A stretch of DNA of 22,248 nucleotides, taken from the NCBI RefSeq assembly GCF_000292245.2, contig NZ_ALPT02000067.1, forward strand, positions 1 through 22,248. Reading direction: 5' to 3'. Of this stretch, positions 15,484-22,248 are shown piece by piece; the stretch's first letter is position 1, and every line of letters begins with the position of its first letter. The DNA is from Alkalihalobacillus alcalophilus ATCC 27647 = CGMCC 1.3604. GTDB lineage: Bacteria > Bacillota > Bacilli > Bacillales > Bacillaceae_D. Position numbers and translations under genes: made by a program. Under the pieces are notes generated by a model, which had not been told where the DNA came from, made no database searches, and saw only the letters and a program-made list of their open reading frames with translations.

Positions 15484-15913
15484 AACGCTGACCAATTCCT
15501 CCTTTGCCAAATGAAAAGACCGCTAAAGCAAATACTAAACCAGCAGCAATTGCCCCAGCTTGAAGCATCGTATCTATGCCAATTTGAATCCCTTCTATGT
15601 AATCCCCATCTAAAAAGGAAAGCATCGTATAATAAGCCTTGCTCCCTGGAACAAGGGGAATAATCCCTTGGATACTAAACATGGTAACAGGAACCCGAAA
15701 CCATTTAGCTAGTAAATGCGAGCAGGTTGCTGCCATCAATGCGGCGACCGCGGTGGCAAATACGAAGGAGATTCCTAAAGTTGGCAAAGTGGAATAAATA
15801 AACCACGACATCGCACCAATGACTCCACCAATCCATATAATTCGGAGCGGACCATTAAAAATAACCCCAAATGCCACTGTGGCAAAATAGCAAACAATTA
15901 CTTCAACAATCAT
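15464..15913 (-). CDS. Threonine/serine exporter family, YjjB-type subunit
   Basis: A 149-residue integral membrane protein with about four hydrophobic segments and the motif GIIPLVPGSKAYYTM (83-97). This corresponds to the C-terminal half of ThrE exporters (the DUF3815 or YjjB part). ThrE of Corynebacterium exports threonine and serine, and the E. coli YjjP/YjjB pair has been linked to dicarboxylate export, so the substrate here is unknown. The ATG at 15913 has AAAGGAG 7 nt upstream, just outside the repeat array. Its partner lies 633 bp upstream across that array. The 3' end overlaps tilS. This pair is not present at this place in B. subtilis. Confidence 0.88.
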   Translation of the reverse strand: MIVEVIVCYFATVAFGVIFNGPLRIIWIGGVIGAMSWFIYSTLPTLGISFVFATAVAALMAATCSHLLAKWFRVPVTMFSIQGIIPLVPGSKAYYTMLSFLDGDYIEGIQIGIDTMLQAGAIAAGLVFALAVFSFGKGGIGQRYEAKRS

Positions 15914-15924
15914 TCCCCCACTCC

Positions 15925-16552
15925 TTTCCCAAGTTCCTGCTGACCGCAGCTAGACACGAAATGCGCAGGGCGTTTGCTCAGAAGTGAGAAAAAATACAGG
16001 GCTGGCTAAAAAGTCGCTTTTTGACTTTATAGACAGACCGATTTTTCTCGAACTTCTAACGCCCGCAGCTAGACACGAAATGCGCAGGGCGTTTGCTCAG
16101 AAGTGAGGAAAAATACAGGGCTGGCTAAAAAGTCGCTTTTTTGACTTTATAGACAGACCGATTTTTTCTCGAACTTCTAACGCCCGCAGCTAGACACGAA
16201 ATGCGCAGGGCAGCGTTTAGGCACGAGGAAAAATAAGAACATCCGTGGAAGTCGCTTTTTTGACTTCCTAAGGATGGACGTATTTTTCCCGAGTTCCTGC
16301 TAACCGCAGCTAGACACGAAATGCAAAGGGCAGCGTTTAGGCACGAGGAAAAATAAGAACATCCGTGGAAGTCGCTTTTTTGACTTCCTAAGGATGGACG
16401 ATTTTTCCCGAGTTCCTGCTGACCGCAGCTAGACACGAAATGCAAAGGGCAGCGTTTAGGCACGAGGAAAAATAAGAACATCCGTGGAAGTCGCTTTTTG
16501 ACTTCCTAAGGATGGGCGTTTTTTCCCGAGTTCCTGCTGACCGCAGCTAGAC
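15925..16552 (-). repeat. Tandem array of five ~120-bp hairpin repeats
   Basis: Five units begin with CCGCAGCTAGACACGAAATG (plus strand) at 15944, 16063, 16184, 16304 and 16423; a sixth start at 16541 is cut after 12 bp. Periods are 119, 121, 120, 119 and 118 bp. A partial tail (15925-15943) closes the left end. The first 28 bp are nearly constant. Units 1-2 form subtype A, and units 3-5 subtype B. Within a subtype neighbours differ at only 3-4 positions. Each unit contains a long imperfect hairpin centred on AGTC-GCTTTTT-GACT, flanked by GGAAAAATA / TATTTTTCC-like arms. The array fills the whole gap between the two exporter genes and would be transcribed with them. On the minus strand the junction reads TCTAGCTGCGG, which from memory resembles widespread Bacillaceae intergenic repeats. 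Confidence 0.93.
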
Positions 16553-17299
16553 CAACAAAGCAATTGCAAGGGCGATGCCCGTGGCGATCGATAAAGCTGT
16601 TATAAATGTCTCTGCGCCGCGCGATAGGCCTGCGATTAGGTCTCCTGACATGAGATCACGAACTGCATTCGTCAATGGAATCCCTGGAACAAGTGGCATT
16701 AAGGTACCGATGATCACTTGGTCTACATTTTCTCCGATTCCTACAATCACAAGAACAATAGCGACTACTCCACCGAGAAAGGCCGCCATAAATTCAGCAA
16801 AGAAGCGAACCTGAAAAAACTCCTGTAATAAAAGCAAGCTCCAGCTCGCCGTAAAACCAGCAACAAAAGCTGGTAATGTATCGTAGACATTCCCTCCAAA
16901 TAAATAGGAAAAAGTGCCGCCAGCGACACCCGAAGCAATATGAATTAAATATGGAGGATAGCTAATCGAGCTCTTCGCAATTTTCTGAAGCTGCTTCCAC
17001 GCTTCCTCCCCATTAATCTCTCCGGCTACAAGCTCCCTGGAAACTTGATTCACCAACGAAATTTTATTTAAGTCCTGCAGCCTATCATCGACCCGAACCA
17101 TTTGCATCACATCATCTTTACCTTCTTCTTCAAAAGATAAGAAAATACCGGTCGTCATAACAAAACAATGAACATTTTTAAAATGGCAAGCTTTGGCCAT
17201 CCTTTCTAATGTTTCCTCAACTCGATATGTTTCTGCTCCGTATGTGAGCATAATCTCTCCGGCCAACAAGCATATATCCATCATCCGATCTGCTTTCAT
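16547..17299 (-). CDS. Threonine/serine exporter family, YjjP-type subunit
   Basis: A 250-residue protein corresponding to the N-terminal part of ThrE (DUF1212 or YjjP type). A soluble N-terminal region of about 115 residues starts DICLLAGEIMLTYGAETYR and contains FVMTTGIFLSF. Five hydrophobic segments follow, with the conserved LMPLVPGIPLTNAVRD at 200-215. The PLVPG core recurs in the YjjB-type partner, as expected for a split exporter. The ATG at 17299 follows GGAGG by 10 nt and lies 25 bp after the yabT stop. The last codons, GTC TAG, lie within the repeat array sequence, so the stop codon is supplied by the repeat. The C-terminal helix looks complete, and any loss is at most a few residues. 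Confidence 0.88.
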   Translation of the reverse strand: MKADRMMDICLLAGEIMLTYGAETYRVEETLERMAKACHFKNVHCFVMTTGIFLSFEEEGKDDVMQMVRVDDRLQDLNKISLVNQVSRELVAGEINGEEAWKQLQKIAKSSISYPPYLIHIASGVAGGTFSYLFGGNVYDTLPAFVAGFTASWSLLLLQEFFQVRFFAEFMAAFLGGVVAIVLVIVGIGENVDQVIIGTLMPLVPGIPLTNAVRDLMSGDLIAGLSRGAETFITALSIATGIALAIALLV

Positions 17300-17324
17300 G
17301 TAAAGGGTCCCTCCATCCTACTCT

Positions 17325-18311
17325 TTACATCGTTTGTCCAAATAAGTATAGGATATAAACTAAAATAATTAAAGAGATGATTAAAAAGATTTCAACGATA
17401 TAAGAGGAACCTTTTGATTTTCTTCTTTTTTTCCTTTTCACCTGTTGGGGTTTAAGCGTTTTCACCTTTTTTTTAGGTGTCATTCTCTTCCCTTTATTAG
17501 GTGCTGCTAGAAGCTCAACCACTTCCTGTTTCATCTCACTTGCTCGTTGATACTTTCCTGTTAACGCCTTCCGCAATATCGGTTTAAACAGTTGTAGCCT
17601 TTCCTTTTGATTAATTCGCTTTTCTAATAGTTCAAGATTTCCACCCGTACCTTTATCAAAACGACTCGAATAATCACAATTGATCATAATCATTGCAACG
17701 GCAAATAAATCATAGCTTGGCTCTGCTTTTCTCGTACCGAGTCCCCAATAACCACGATCATAAAACTCTGTATACTCTTTAATCGAGCGCCCAAGTAGCG
17801 TTGTTCCACCGACATCAATCCAGCGTACACGAGGTGGTGGTCCGACAATCATTAAATTATCTGGTTTTAAATCACCAAAAACCCAGCCTTCCACGTGTAA
17901 ATCTTCTAGATCACCTAAAAGCTGAACAACAAATAAACCTAGCCATTCAGCTCCTTTTCCATTTAAATATTGGATAATAGAATCCCCTTTTAAGTATTCC
18001 ATCACATAAAAAGGCAACGTACCATCTGTAGTCATCATGTCATCAACATCTAATAATTTTGGACCGAGCTTTTTGCCCTCGACTTTTGAAAAATGCTTTA
18101 ACACATTCACTTCCGATGTAATCGCCATATTATCAACGGCAATTTTGAGGGCAACCATTTGCGACAACCCATCCTCGGCCAAATATACAGTACCTGTCGC
18201 ACCGGATCCTAACTTCCGTCTAATTATATATGGATTTGAATGCCATTTGCCGACAAGAGTGTAGCCTGATGGTAAATTAGCTGCCCGGTTCTTCAAAGAG
18301 TTGCTCTTCAC
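17325..18311 (-). CDS. yabT: Membrane-anchored Ser/Thr protein kinase YabT
   Basis: A Hanks-type kinase; in B. subtilis it is expressed in the forespore, is activated by DNA, and phosphorylates proteins such as RecA. The 328-residue product has the Gly loop GSGATG (35-40), Lys56 in VALKIA, a probable helix-C Glu67, the catalytic loop FGDLKPDN (145-152, Gly in place of the HRD arginine) and IDVGG (165-169) in place of DFG. A strongly basic stretch (273-300, Lys/Arg-rich) is a candidate DNA-binding tail. One C-terminal transmembrane helix follows at about 304-324. There is no extracellular domain. The GTG start at 18311 overlaps yabS by 35 nt, with GGAG 11 nt upstream. Confidence 0.93.
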   Translation of the reverse strand: MKSNSLKNRAANLPSGYTLVGKWHSNPYIIRRKLGSGATGTVYLAEDGLSQMVALKIAVDNMAITSEVNVLKHFSKVEGKKLGPKLLDVDDMMTTDGTLPFYVMEYLKGDSIIQYLNGKGAEWLGLFVVQLLGDLEDLHVEGWVFGDLKPDNLMIVGPPPRVRWIDVGGTTLLGRSIKEYTEFYDRGYWGLGTRKAEPSYDLFAVAMIMINCDYSSRFDKGTGGNLELLEKRINQKERLQLFKPILRKALTGKYQRASEMKQEVVELLAAPNKGKRMTPKKKVKTLKPQQVKRKKRRKSKGSSYIVEIFLIISLIILVYILYLFGQTM

Positions 18312-19014
18312 TCTCCATCAAACTCCTTCTTGAACGCCCTTTTCTAAAATGACTCATCGCTTCTTTTAATGCTGGTCCAGTCGGTGTAATCCCACCAGAT
18401 GATAATTTGTGAAAAATACCCGTTAAAGAACCGAGCCGCGGCGTCCAATCCATTAGACGATCAATTTCTTTTCGTTTCCCAGGAAATGAATAAAGAGAAA
18501 ATTGATTTTCTCCCATTCTTGACGTTAAACTAATTGATAAATCAGTTAACGCTTCTTGTACCATTGGAAGTTTATCTCGCATACTAGCACTCGTATCTAC
18601 GAGAATTAAAACCTCAAGATTAATCGTTTCTCCAAGTTCATCAACTACCTCCATCACTTCGCCCCTTTTTTCAGGAGGTAAGTCTTCCATCTCTTGTGAT
18701 TTCCCTAATATTTGACTTAACTCTTTGTTGATTACTCCATGGAGTGTTTGTGTCATTGCTTTTCTCGTAACCATTTGAACAGTCTTTGCTAACTGCTTAG
18801 CATAAACGATTTGACTAACGCCACCACCTGCGTCTGAGATGGCCTCTATTTCCTGCATCCCTTGCTCGTTTAAATAATTATTGTCGACAATCCCAATAAC
18901 ATTAACCGTAATGCCTTGTTCTCGTGCAAGTGCCGCTATAGCCACTGGATCTTCCCCATCATTTGAATGACCATCCGTTAGTAATAATATTTGTCTTAAT
19001 GTGCCCTTTGACAT
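18277..19014 (-). CDS. yabS: VWA-domain protein YabS
   Basis: A 245-residue cytoplasmic protein of unknown biochemical role. In B. subtilis it is cotranscribed with yabT under the early forespore sigma factor. The C-terminal half is a von Willebrand factor A domain with the metal-site motif DTSAS (140-144) and a probable threonine ligand near 210-212 (ITPTGPA). The N-terminal part starts within a second VWA-like fold (ILLLTDGHSNDGEDP, then VNVIGIVDN), lacking its own DxSxS, so it is one full and one partial VWA module. The length equals the B. subtilis protein. The ATG at 19014 has GGGAGGG 10 nt upstream. An inverted repeat (19030-19063) lies in the leader. The 3' end overlaps yabT by 35 nt. 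Confidence 0.9.
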   Translation of the reverse strand: MSKGTLRQILLLTDGHSNDGEDPVAIAALAREQGITVNVIGIVDNNYLNEQGMQEIEAISDAGGGVSQIVYAKQLAKTVQMVTRKAMTQTLHGVINKELSQILGKSQEMEDLPPEKRGEVMEVVDELGETINLEVLILVDTSASMRDKLPMVQEALTDLSISLTSRMGENQFSLYSFPGKRKEIDRLMDWTPRLGSLTGIFHKLSSGGITPTGPALKEAMSHFRKGRSRRSLMESEEQLFEEPGS

Positions 19015-19029
19015 CTCGTTTTTCCCTCC

Positions 19030-19063
19030 CTAGTGGATCGTTGTTACCATCCTTAACCACTAG
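19030..19063 (-). promoter_or_regulatory. Inverted repeat in the yabS leader
   Basis: CTAGTGG and CCACTAG form a perfect 7-bp inverted repeat separated by 20 bp; the proximal arm abuts the yabS ribosome binding site GGGAGGG. GGTATA lies a few bp further upstream, with GG 14 bp beyond it, loosely recalling a sigma-F promoter, but the -10 match is poor. It might be an operator or a leader hairpin. Confidence 0.35.
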
Positions 19064-19157
19064 TAAAGGAAATATACCTTATGCTGACCATTTTGACTTG
19101 TAATAAAGCAATGAAACAAACCACCACCTTTACCTTATTTAAATTAAGTAAGCAGTT

Positions 19158-21656
19158 TTACTGAGCTTTCTTCCTCATCGTTCTCGTTTGTTTATAAATA
19201 GGAATAGAAGCCCATTTTGGTGTATTGCTCTTTATTTCCGAGACAACGATTGTCATATCATCCTCTATCGCCCCCCTTCCAGAACGAATCACTTTTTCTA
19301 AAATGACATCTGCCACCTCTTGAGGATCCTGTGTTGTCAATTCATTAATAAGCCTCTTCATCCACGCATCCTTATTTTCAACATGTTTAGGAGCTTCAAA
19401 AATCCCATCGCTCATCATAATTAATAAATCCCCAGGCTTCAGCTGCTCCGAAACAACTTCTACGTCAAATTCCTGGATAATGCCCATTGGTAAGTTACTC
19501 GCTTCAATTTTAATCACTTGTGAACCTCGCTTAATAAAACTTGGTATTGAACCGATTTTTAAAAATTTTGCATGCGCATCATGTAAATCAATCATCGCTA
19601 AATCCAAAGTTGAAAACATTTCATCGTTATTTCGAATTGATAAAACCGAATTCACAGATTTAATGGCCACTGTCTCTTCAATTCCAGATTGTAAGATTTT
19701 CTGAAGGAGCTGTAATGTTTCATTGCTTTCAAAATGAGCACGCTCCCCATTGCCCATCCCGTCACTGATCGCAATCGCATGCTTTCCAGAGCCTAAATCA
19801 ATCGTCGAATAACTATCACCCGATATCCAAGCACCTCCTTTTGCTACATGAGAAACACCAGTCTCGACAACAAACCTCCTTGCTGACACAAACGTTACAT
19901 GGCTATAGCCATTCGGATATACCGCCCTTTCTTCACTATTCACCATTAACGTTTCTGATAATAAATCCGATAACATCGGGGCAATCACCTTTTCATATTG
20001 ACCATGCCCTTCGTCAAAAGCGACACTCATTTCAATTTCAACAGCTCCCTTCTCTAAGCTATATACATCCACATGCCCTACTTCTAAACCTACACTTCGT
20101 AACGCTTCTAAAATGCTTTCCTCTTGATTATGAAACGCTTGCTTCTCCTTTTGAATTTCTTTTGCAAAATCACCCATCACTCGTGATACACCCAACAGTT
20201 GATCCGCTACGAGTTTTTGACTTTCCATCACCTGCTTCCTAAGCTTCTGATTAACCATATAAGAGCTATGTTCCTGCTTAATCGTGTCGATCACCTTTTC
20301 AGGACGAATGCAATATTTTTTCCACTCAGCTTGTAACACCTTGTCTTTGACATGACCATTTTTCTCTGTTTCAAGCATCAAATTTTGCATCGAATCATAC
20401 GTTTTAGAAAAATTCTGCACCCAACAACGCTCTTTTTTAAAGCATGTTTGACACGTCTTTTCAGTAACTTGACTAAGGAAATAATCAAATTGACGTTCTT
20501 CATCCTCTAATGAAGGATCAACATTGGCACCAGTCTGAAAGCTTTGTGATAATGTTTGAAAAAGGGTCGAAAACTGTTCGACTTTCCCAGCAGTCACGTC
20601 TCTAATTTTCCTCAGATACTGCTGCTGTTCTTTTGAATATTCAGTTGTACCAGGAATATAGCGGGCTAATTTAGAGATCATTTCTTTTGGCGTCATCATA
20701 AAGATGAGAATGGCCACTAAAGACTCTAATAACGTAACGGTTATATTAGCCGCCCCGTCACCATACATTCCTATTAAGAGAGTTCCTACTAATAAACCAA
20801 GGGCAACACCTACCTTTTTCCCTTCTTTTAATAAACCACCGAGTAAACCTGCAAAGGCAAGCAAACTCATTTGGTACAAGCTAGCAACACTAGCCAAACT
20901 TAAGATCAGTCCTGTCACGACCCCTACAGTTGACCCAATGGCCGCCCCCCCAATAAAGGCAAAGATCAAGACTAGATAACGAGCTAATACATGCTCAACC
21001 GACATCTCATAAAAGGACCAGCCAACCGTCCCTGTCATAACAGATGCTAAAAGAATAATGAGACATATAATCTCTTCGTTACGCAACGGATGTTGAAGCT
21101 TTTTAGAAGTAACAAGCGGTACACTTTGCATAAAAATCATTGTGAGAATAAAACTTAAGCCTGCTTCTACTGTAGCCATCATGAGGGCATAGTTTGTAAT
21201 CGAACCATCTATGATAAAGACAAGCAGTAATCTTGTCGAGATACTAGTCACAAACACGGTATAAGGAAGGAGTTTCACTGGGTCATCAAAAAATTTCGTG
21301 ACTAGTTTCTGAATGAGGATGTACCCGATTATTGCACAGAGGACGAATATAAATTCACCATGATAACTGAGGAGGGCCCCTGCTAGTAATGAGATAGATG
21401 CCACCCCCGCCCGTTCCCGCTTTATCATAAAAACCGCTGCTAAAAAAGGGAGCACAAAAGGTGTTAGTTCGGATAAAATCATGGCTCGTCCTAATAAAAA
21501 ACCGACTATTACCACTAACAGTCCCCACTGGTAAAATAGTTTATGAATGAGATTTTCTGTTTTCTCGGCTACGATTCCCATTCCATTTGCCACTCTATCA
21601 TAGACGAGCGAACTCTTATTTAATGCTAACCAACCTTTTGTCATTCGTTTCATCAT
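19158..21656 (-). CDS. spoIIE: Stage II sporulation protein E, serine phosphatase
   Basis: A bifunctional sporulation protein: it acts at the polar septum with FtsZ and dephosphorylates SpoIIAA to release sigma-F in the forespore. The 832-residue product has an N-terminal membrane region with about ten helices, a central cytoplasmic domain, and a C-terminal PP2C phosphatase. Metal-site aspartates are at 614 (SGDS), 632 (ISDGMGNG), 750 (MSDGIFE) and 799 (EDDM), each offset by +4 from the B. subtilis positions. CQTCFKKERCW (402-412) and a later Cys449 are also conserved. The frame opens at 21713, but that ATG lies upstream of the -10 box and would not be in the transcript. The ATG at 21656 follows AAAGGATGGTGG and is preferred (21653 is possible). 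Confidence 0.97.
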   Translation of the reverse strand: MMKRMTKGWLALNKSSLVYDRVANGMGIVAEKTENLIHKLFYQWGLLVVIVGFLLGRAMILSELTPFVLPFLAAVFMIKRERAGVASISLLAGALLSYHGEFIFVLCAIIGYILIQKLVTKFFDDPVKLLPYTVFVTSISTRLLLVFIIDGSITNYALMMATVEAGLSFILTMIFMQSVPLVTSKKLQHPLRNEEIICLIILLASVMTGTVGWSFYEMSVEHVLARYLVLIFAFIGGAAIGSTVGVVTGLILSLASVASLYQMSLLAFAGLLGGLLKEGKKVGVALGLLVGTLLIGMYGDGAANITVTLLESLVAILIFMMTPKEMISKLARYIPGTTEYSKEQQQYLRKIRDVTAGKVEQFSTLFQTLSQSFQTGANVDPSLEDEERQFDYFLSQVTEKTCQTCFKKERCWVQNFSKTYDSMQNLMLETEKNGHVKDKVLQAEWKKYCIRPEKVIDTIKQEHSSYMVNQKLRKQVMESQKLVADQLLGVSRVMGDFAKEIQKEKQAFHNQEESILEALRSVGLEVGHVDVYSLEKGAVEIEMSVAFDEGHGQYEKVIAPMLSDLLSETLMVNSEERAVYPNGYSHVTFVSARRFVVETGVSHVAKGGAWISGDSYSTIDLGSGKHAIAISDGMGNGERAHFESNETLQLLQKILQSGIEETVAIKSVNSVLSIRNNDEMFSTLDLAMIDLHDAHAKFLKIGSIPSFIKRGSQVIKIEASNLPMGIIQEFDVEVVSEQLKPGDLLIMMSDGIFEAPKHVENKDAWMKRLINELTTQDPQEVADVILEKVIRSGRGAIEDDMTIVVSEIKSNTPKWASIPIYKQTRTMRKKAQ

Positions 21657-21689
21657 TACGAACCACCATCCTTTTTGAAATGTGGTTTT

Positions 21690-21723
21690 ATTATAAACAG
21701 ATGAAACTCTCATTTTTTGTCAA
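21690..21723 (-). promoter_or_regulatory. spoIIE promoter, Spo0A-type 22-bp spacing
   Basis: A consensus TTGACA (21718-21723) and a consensus TATAAT (21690-21695) are separated by 22 bp instead of 17. In B. subtilis spoIIG and spoIIE, near-consensus boxes 21-22 bp apart mark promoters of sigma-A RNA polymerase that need phosphorylated Spo0A. TGACAAA overlapping the -35 box is a 6/7 Spo0A box. Confidence 0.82.
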
Positions 21724-21731
21724 AATGACAA

Positions 21732-21756
21732 CGTCGAATCAAAAAAGTGTTCGACT
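21732..21756 (-). promoter_or_regulatory. Candidate Spo0A boxes upstream of spoIIE
   Basis: CGTCGAA (21732-21738, plus strand) and AGTCGAA (21750-21756, minus strand) each match the 0A box TGNCGAA at 6 of 7 positions. They form an inverted pair centred 24 bp upstream of the spoIIE -35 box, a suitable place for activation. Confidence 0.6.
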
Positions 21757-22050
21757 CTTTTCGGCTTGTTTTCATCTTAATTCACAAGACAACACATAAA
21801 TGTCAAATAAATCAGAAAATTTATTGATGGATTTATACGTTTACTGATGAATGCTGTGGAGAGAAAATATGAATAATCTTAAAATGAACGGTTGATTTTT
21901 TGATAATGGAGGTAAACAAAGGGTTTTTGACTAAATCTAAGGGGCTAAGAGGGAAGCTCGCTTTGTCGAAAGAAGAGTAAAGATTAGCTAAATGGTTCAA
22001 AGTTTCATTTACTTAGAGTCAACCATTCTCTAATAGATCAATTTGGACAC
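21757..22050. other. Gap between tRNA-Met and spoIIE regulatory region
   Basis: No convincing gene was found. A perfect 0A box TGTCGAA occurs at 21964-21970. A 24-codon plus-strand frame starts with ATG at about 21905 but has no ribosome binding site. The stretch is otherwise AT-rich without strong hairpins. Confidence 0.45.
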
Positions 22051-22079
22051 AAAAAAACCTCATCACTATTATGATGAAG
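22051..22079 (-). terminator. Rho-independent terminator after tRNA-Met
   Basis: An 8-bp stem (22072-22079 with 22058-22065, one G-U) with a 6-nt loop is followed by seven Ts on the minus strand. It begins 16 nt past the tRNA 3' end, indicating a tRNA transcribed alone. Confidence 0.88.
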
Positions 22080-22094
22080 TGTACTTGTTATATT

Positions 22095-22171
22095 TGGTAG
22101 CGGCGGAGGGGATCGAACCCCCGACCTCACGGGTATGAACCGTACGCTCTAGCCAGCTGAGCTACACCGCC
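22095..22171 (-). tRNA. tRNA-Met (CAT anticodon), elongator type
   Basis: A 77-nt gene that folds as a standard cloverleaf with encoded CCA. The acceptor is GGCGGTG with CGCCGCT (two G-U pairs), the D arm contains TAGCTCAGCTGG, the anticodon is CAT in GGTTCATACCC, and the T arm contains GGTTCGATCC. The first acceptor pair (G-U) and the lack of the three consecutive G-C pairs in the anticodon stem expected of initiators point to elongator tRNA-Met. A CAT anticodon could also belong to the TilS-modified tRNA-Ile2, but the location next to spoIIE and the sequence match the B. subtilis elongator Met gene. Confidence 0.95.
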
Positions 22172-22202
22172 ATATTGATTAATGTCATTTGCGACAAGTA
22201 TT

Positions 22203-22231
22203 AATATACATCGTTTACAGAAGGAAGTCAA
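22203..22231 (-). promoter_or_regulatory. tRNA-Met promoter
   Basis: TTGACT (22226-22231) and TATATT (22203-22208) with exactly 17 bp between them, followed by ACTTGTCGC. The start region is the same as at the rrn-like P1 promoter at 117-145. Confidence 0.8.
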
Positions 22232-22248
22232 TAGTATTTTTAAGATTG

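Noticed and set aside
16125..16481. A 118-codon minus-strand reading frame with a 40-residue periodic sequence
   Set aside because: It is a passive translation of the repeat array. The period happens to be 120 bp in part of it, unit lengths of 119 and 121 bp break the frame elsewhere, there is no ribosome binding site, and the conserved signal is RNA-like pairing.
15925..16552. CRISPR array
   Set aside because: The constant part is followed by ~91 bp that is itself repeated between units, not by unique spacers, and no cas gene is near.
21657..21713. Longer SpoIIE start at the first ATG of the frame
   Set aside because: It lies upstream of the probable -10 box and lacks a ribosome binding site, and the added residues have no counterpart in B. 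subtilis SpoIIE.

Overview
The window looks like chromosomal DNA from a member of the Bacillaceae, a spore-former related to Bacillus. Gene content and order follow the Bacillus subtilis spoIIE-to-lysS segment almost exactly. All protein genes and the single tRNA lie on the minus strand, so transcription runs from right to left. GC content is moderate, ribosome binding sites are strong (GGAGG type), and GTG and TTG starts are common, all as expected for this family. The species cannot be named from the sequence alone.

From right to left, in transcription order: an elongator tRNA-Met with its own promoter and terminator; spoIIE, the sporulation phosphatase, behind a Spo0A-type promoter with a 22-bp spacer; yabS (VWA protein) overlapping yabT (membrane-anchored Ser/Thr kinase); a split threonine/serine exporter-family pair (YjjP-type and YjjB-type) separated by a 628-bp tandem array of ~120-bp hairpin repeats; tilS, hpt and ftsH; coaX and hslO; cysK as a single-gene unit; then the folate operon pabB-pabA-pabC-folP-folB-folK-yazB-dusB, followed by lysS. 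The left ~720 bp hold the lysS terminator and, at the edge, two tandem promoters resembling those of a ribosomal RNA operon that would begin outside the window.

The functions are mostly housekeeping: p-aminobenzoate and folate synthesis, tRNA lysidine and dihydrouridine formation, lysyl-tRNA charging, cysteine synthesis, CoA synthesis, purine salvage, and proteostasis by FtsH and Hsp33. A sporulation block (spoIIE, yabS, yabT) adjoins them. Many genes overlap by 8-35 bp or are spaced by about 12 bp, which implies translational coupling.

The departures from the usual layout are the exporter pair with its repeat array between yabT and tilS, the absence of the yacD-type gene between hslO and cysK, a diverged 39-bp repeat found once near each end of the folate operon, and a run of GAG/AAG triplets at 5-nt pitch leading into the pabA ribosome binding site that resembles a TRAP target. 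No mobile element, CRISPR array or clearly new enzymatic system was seen. The hairpin array is the most unusual object here.
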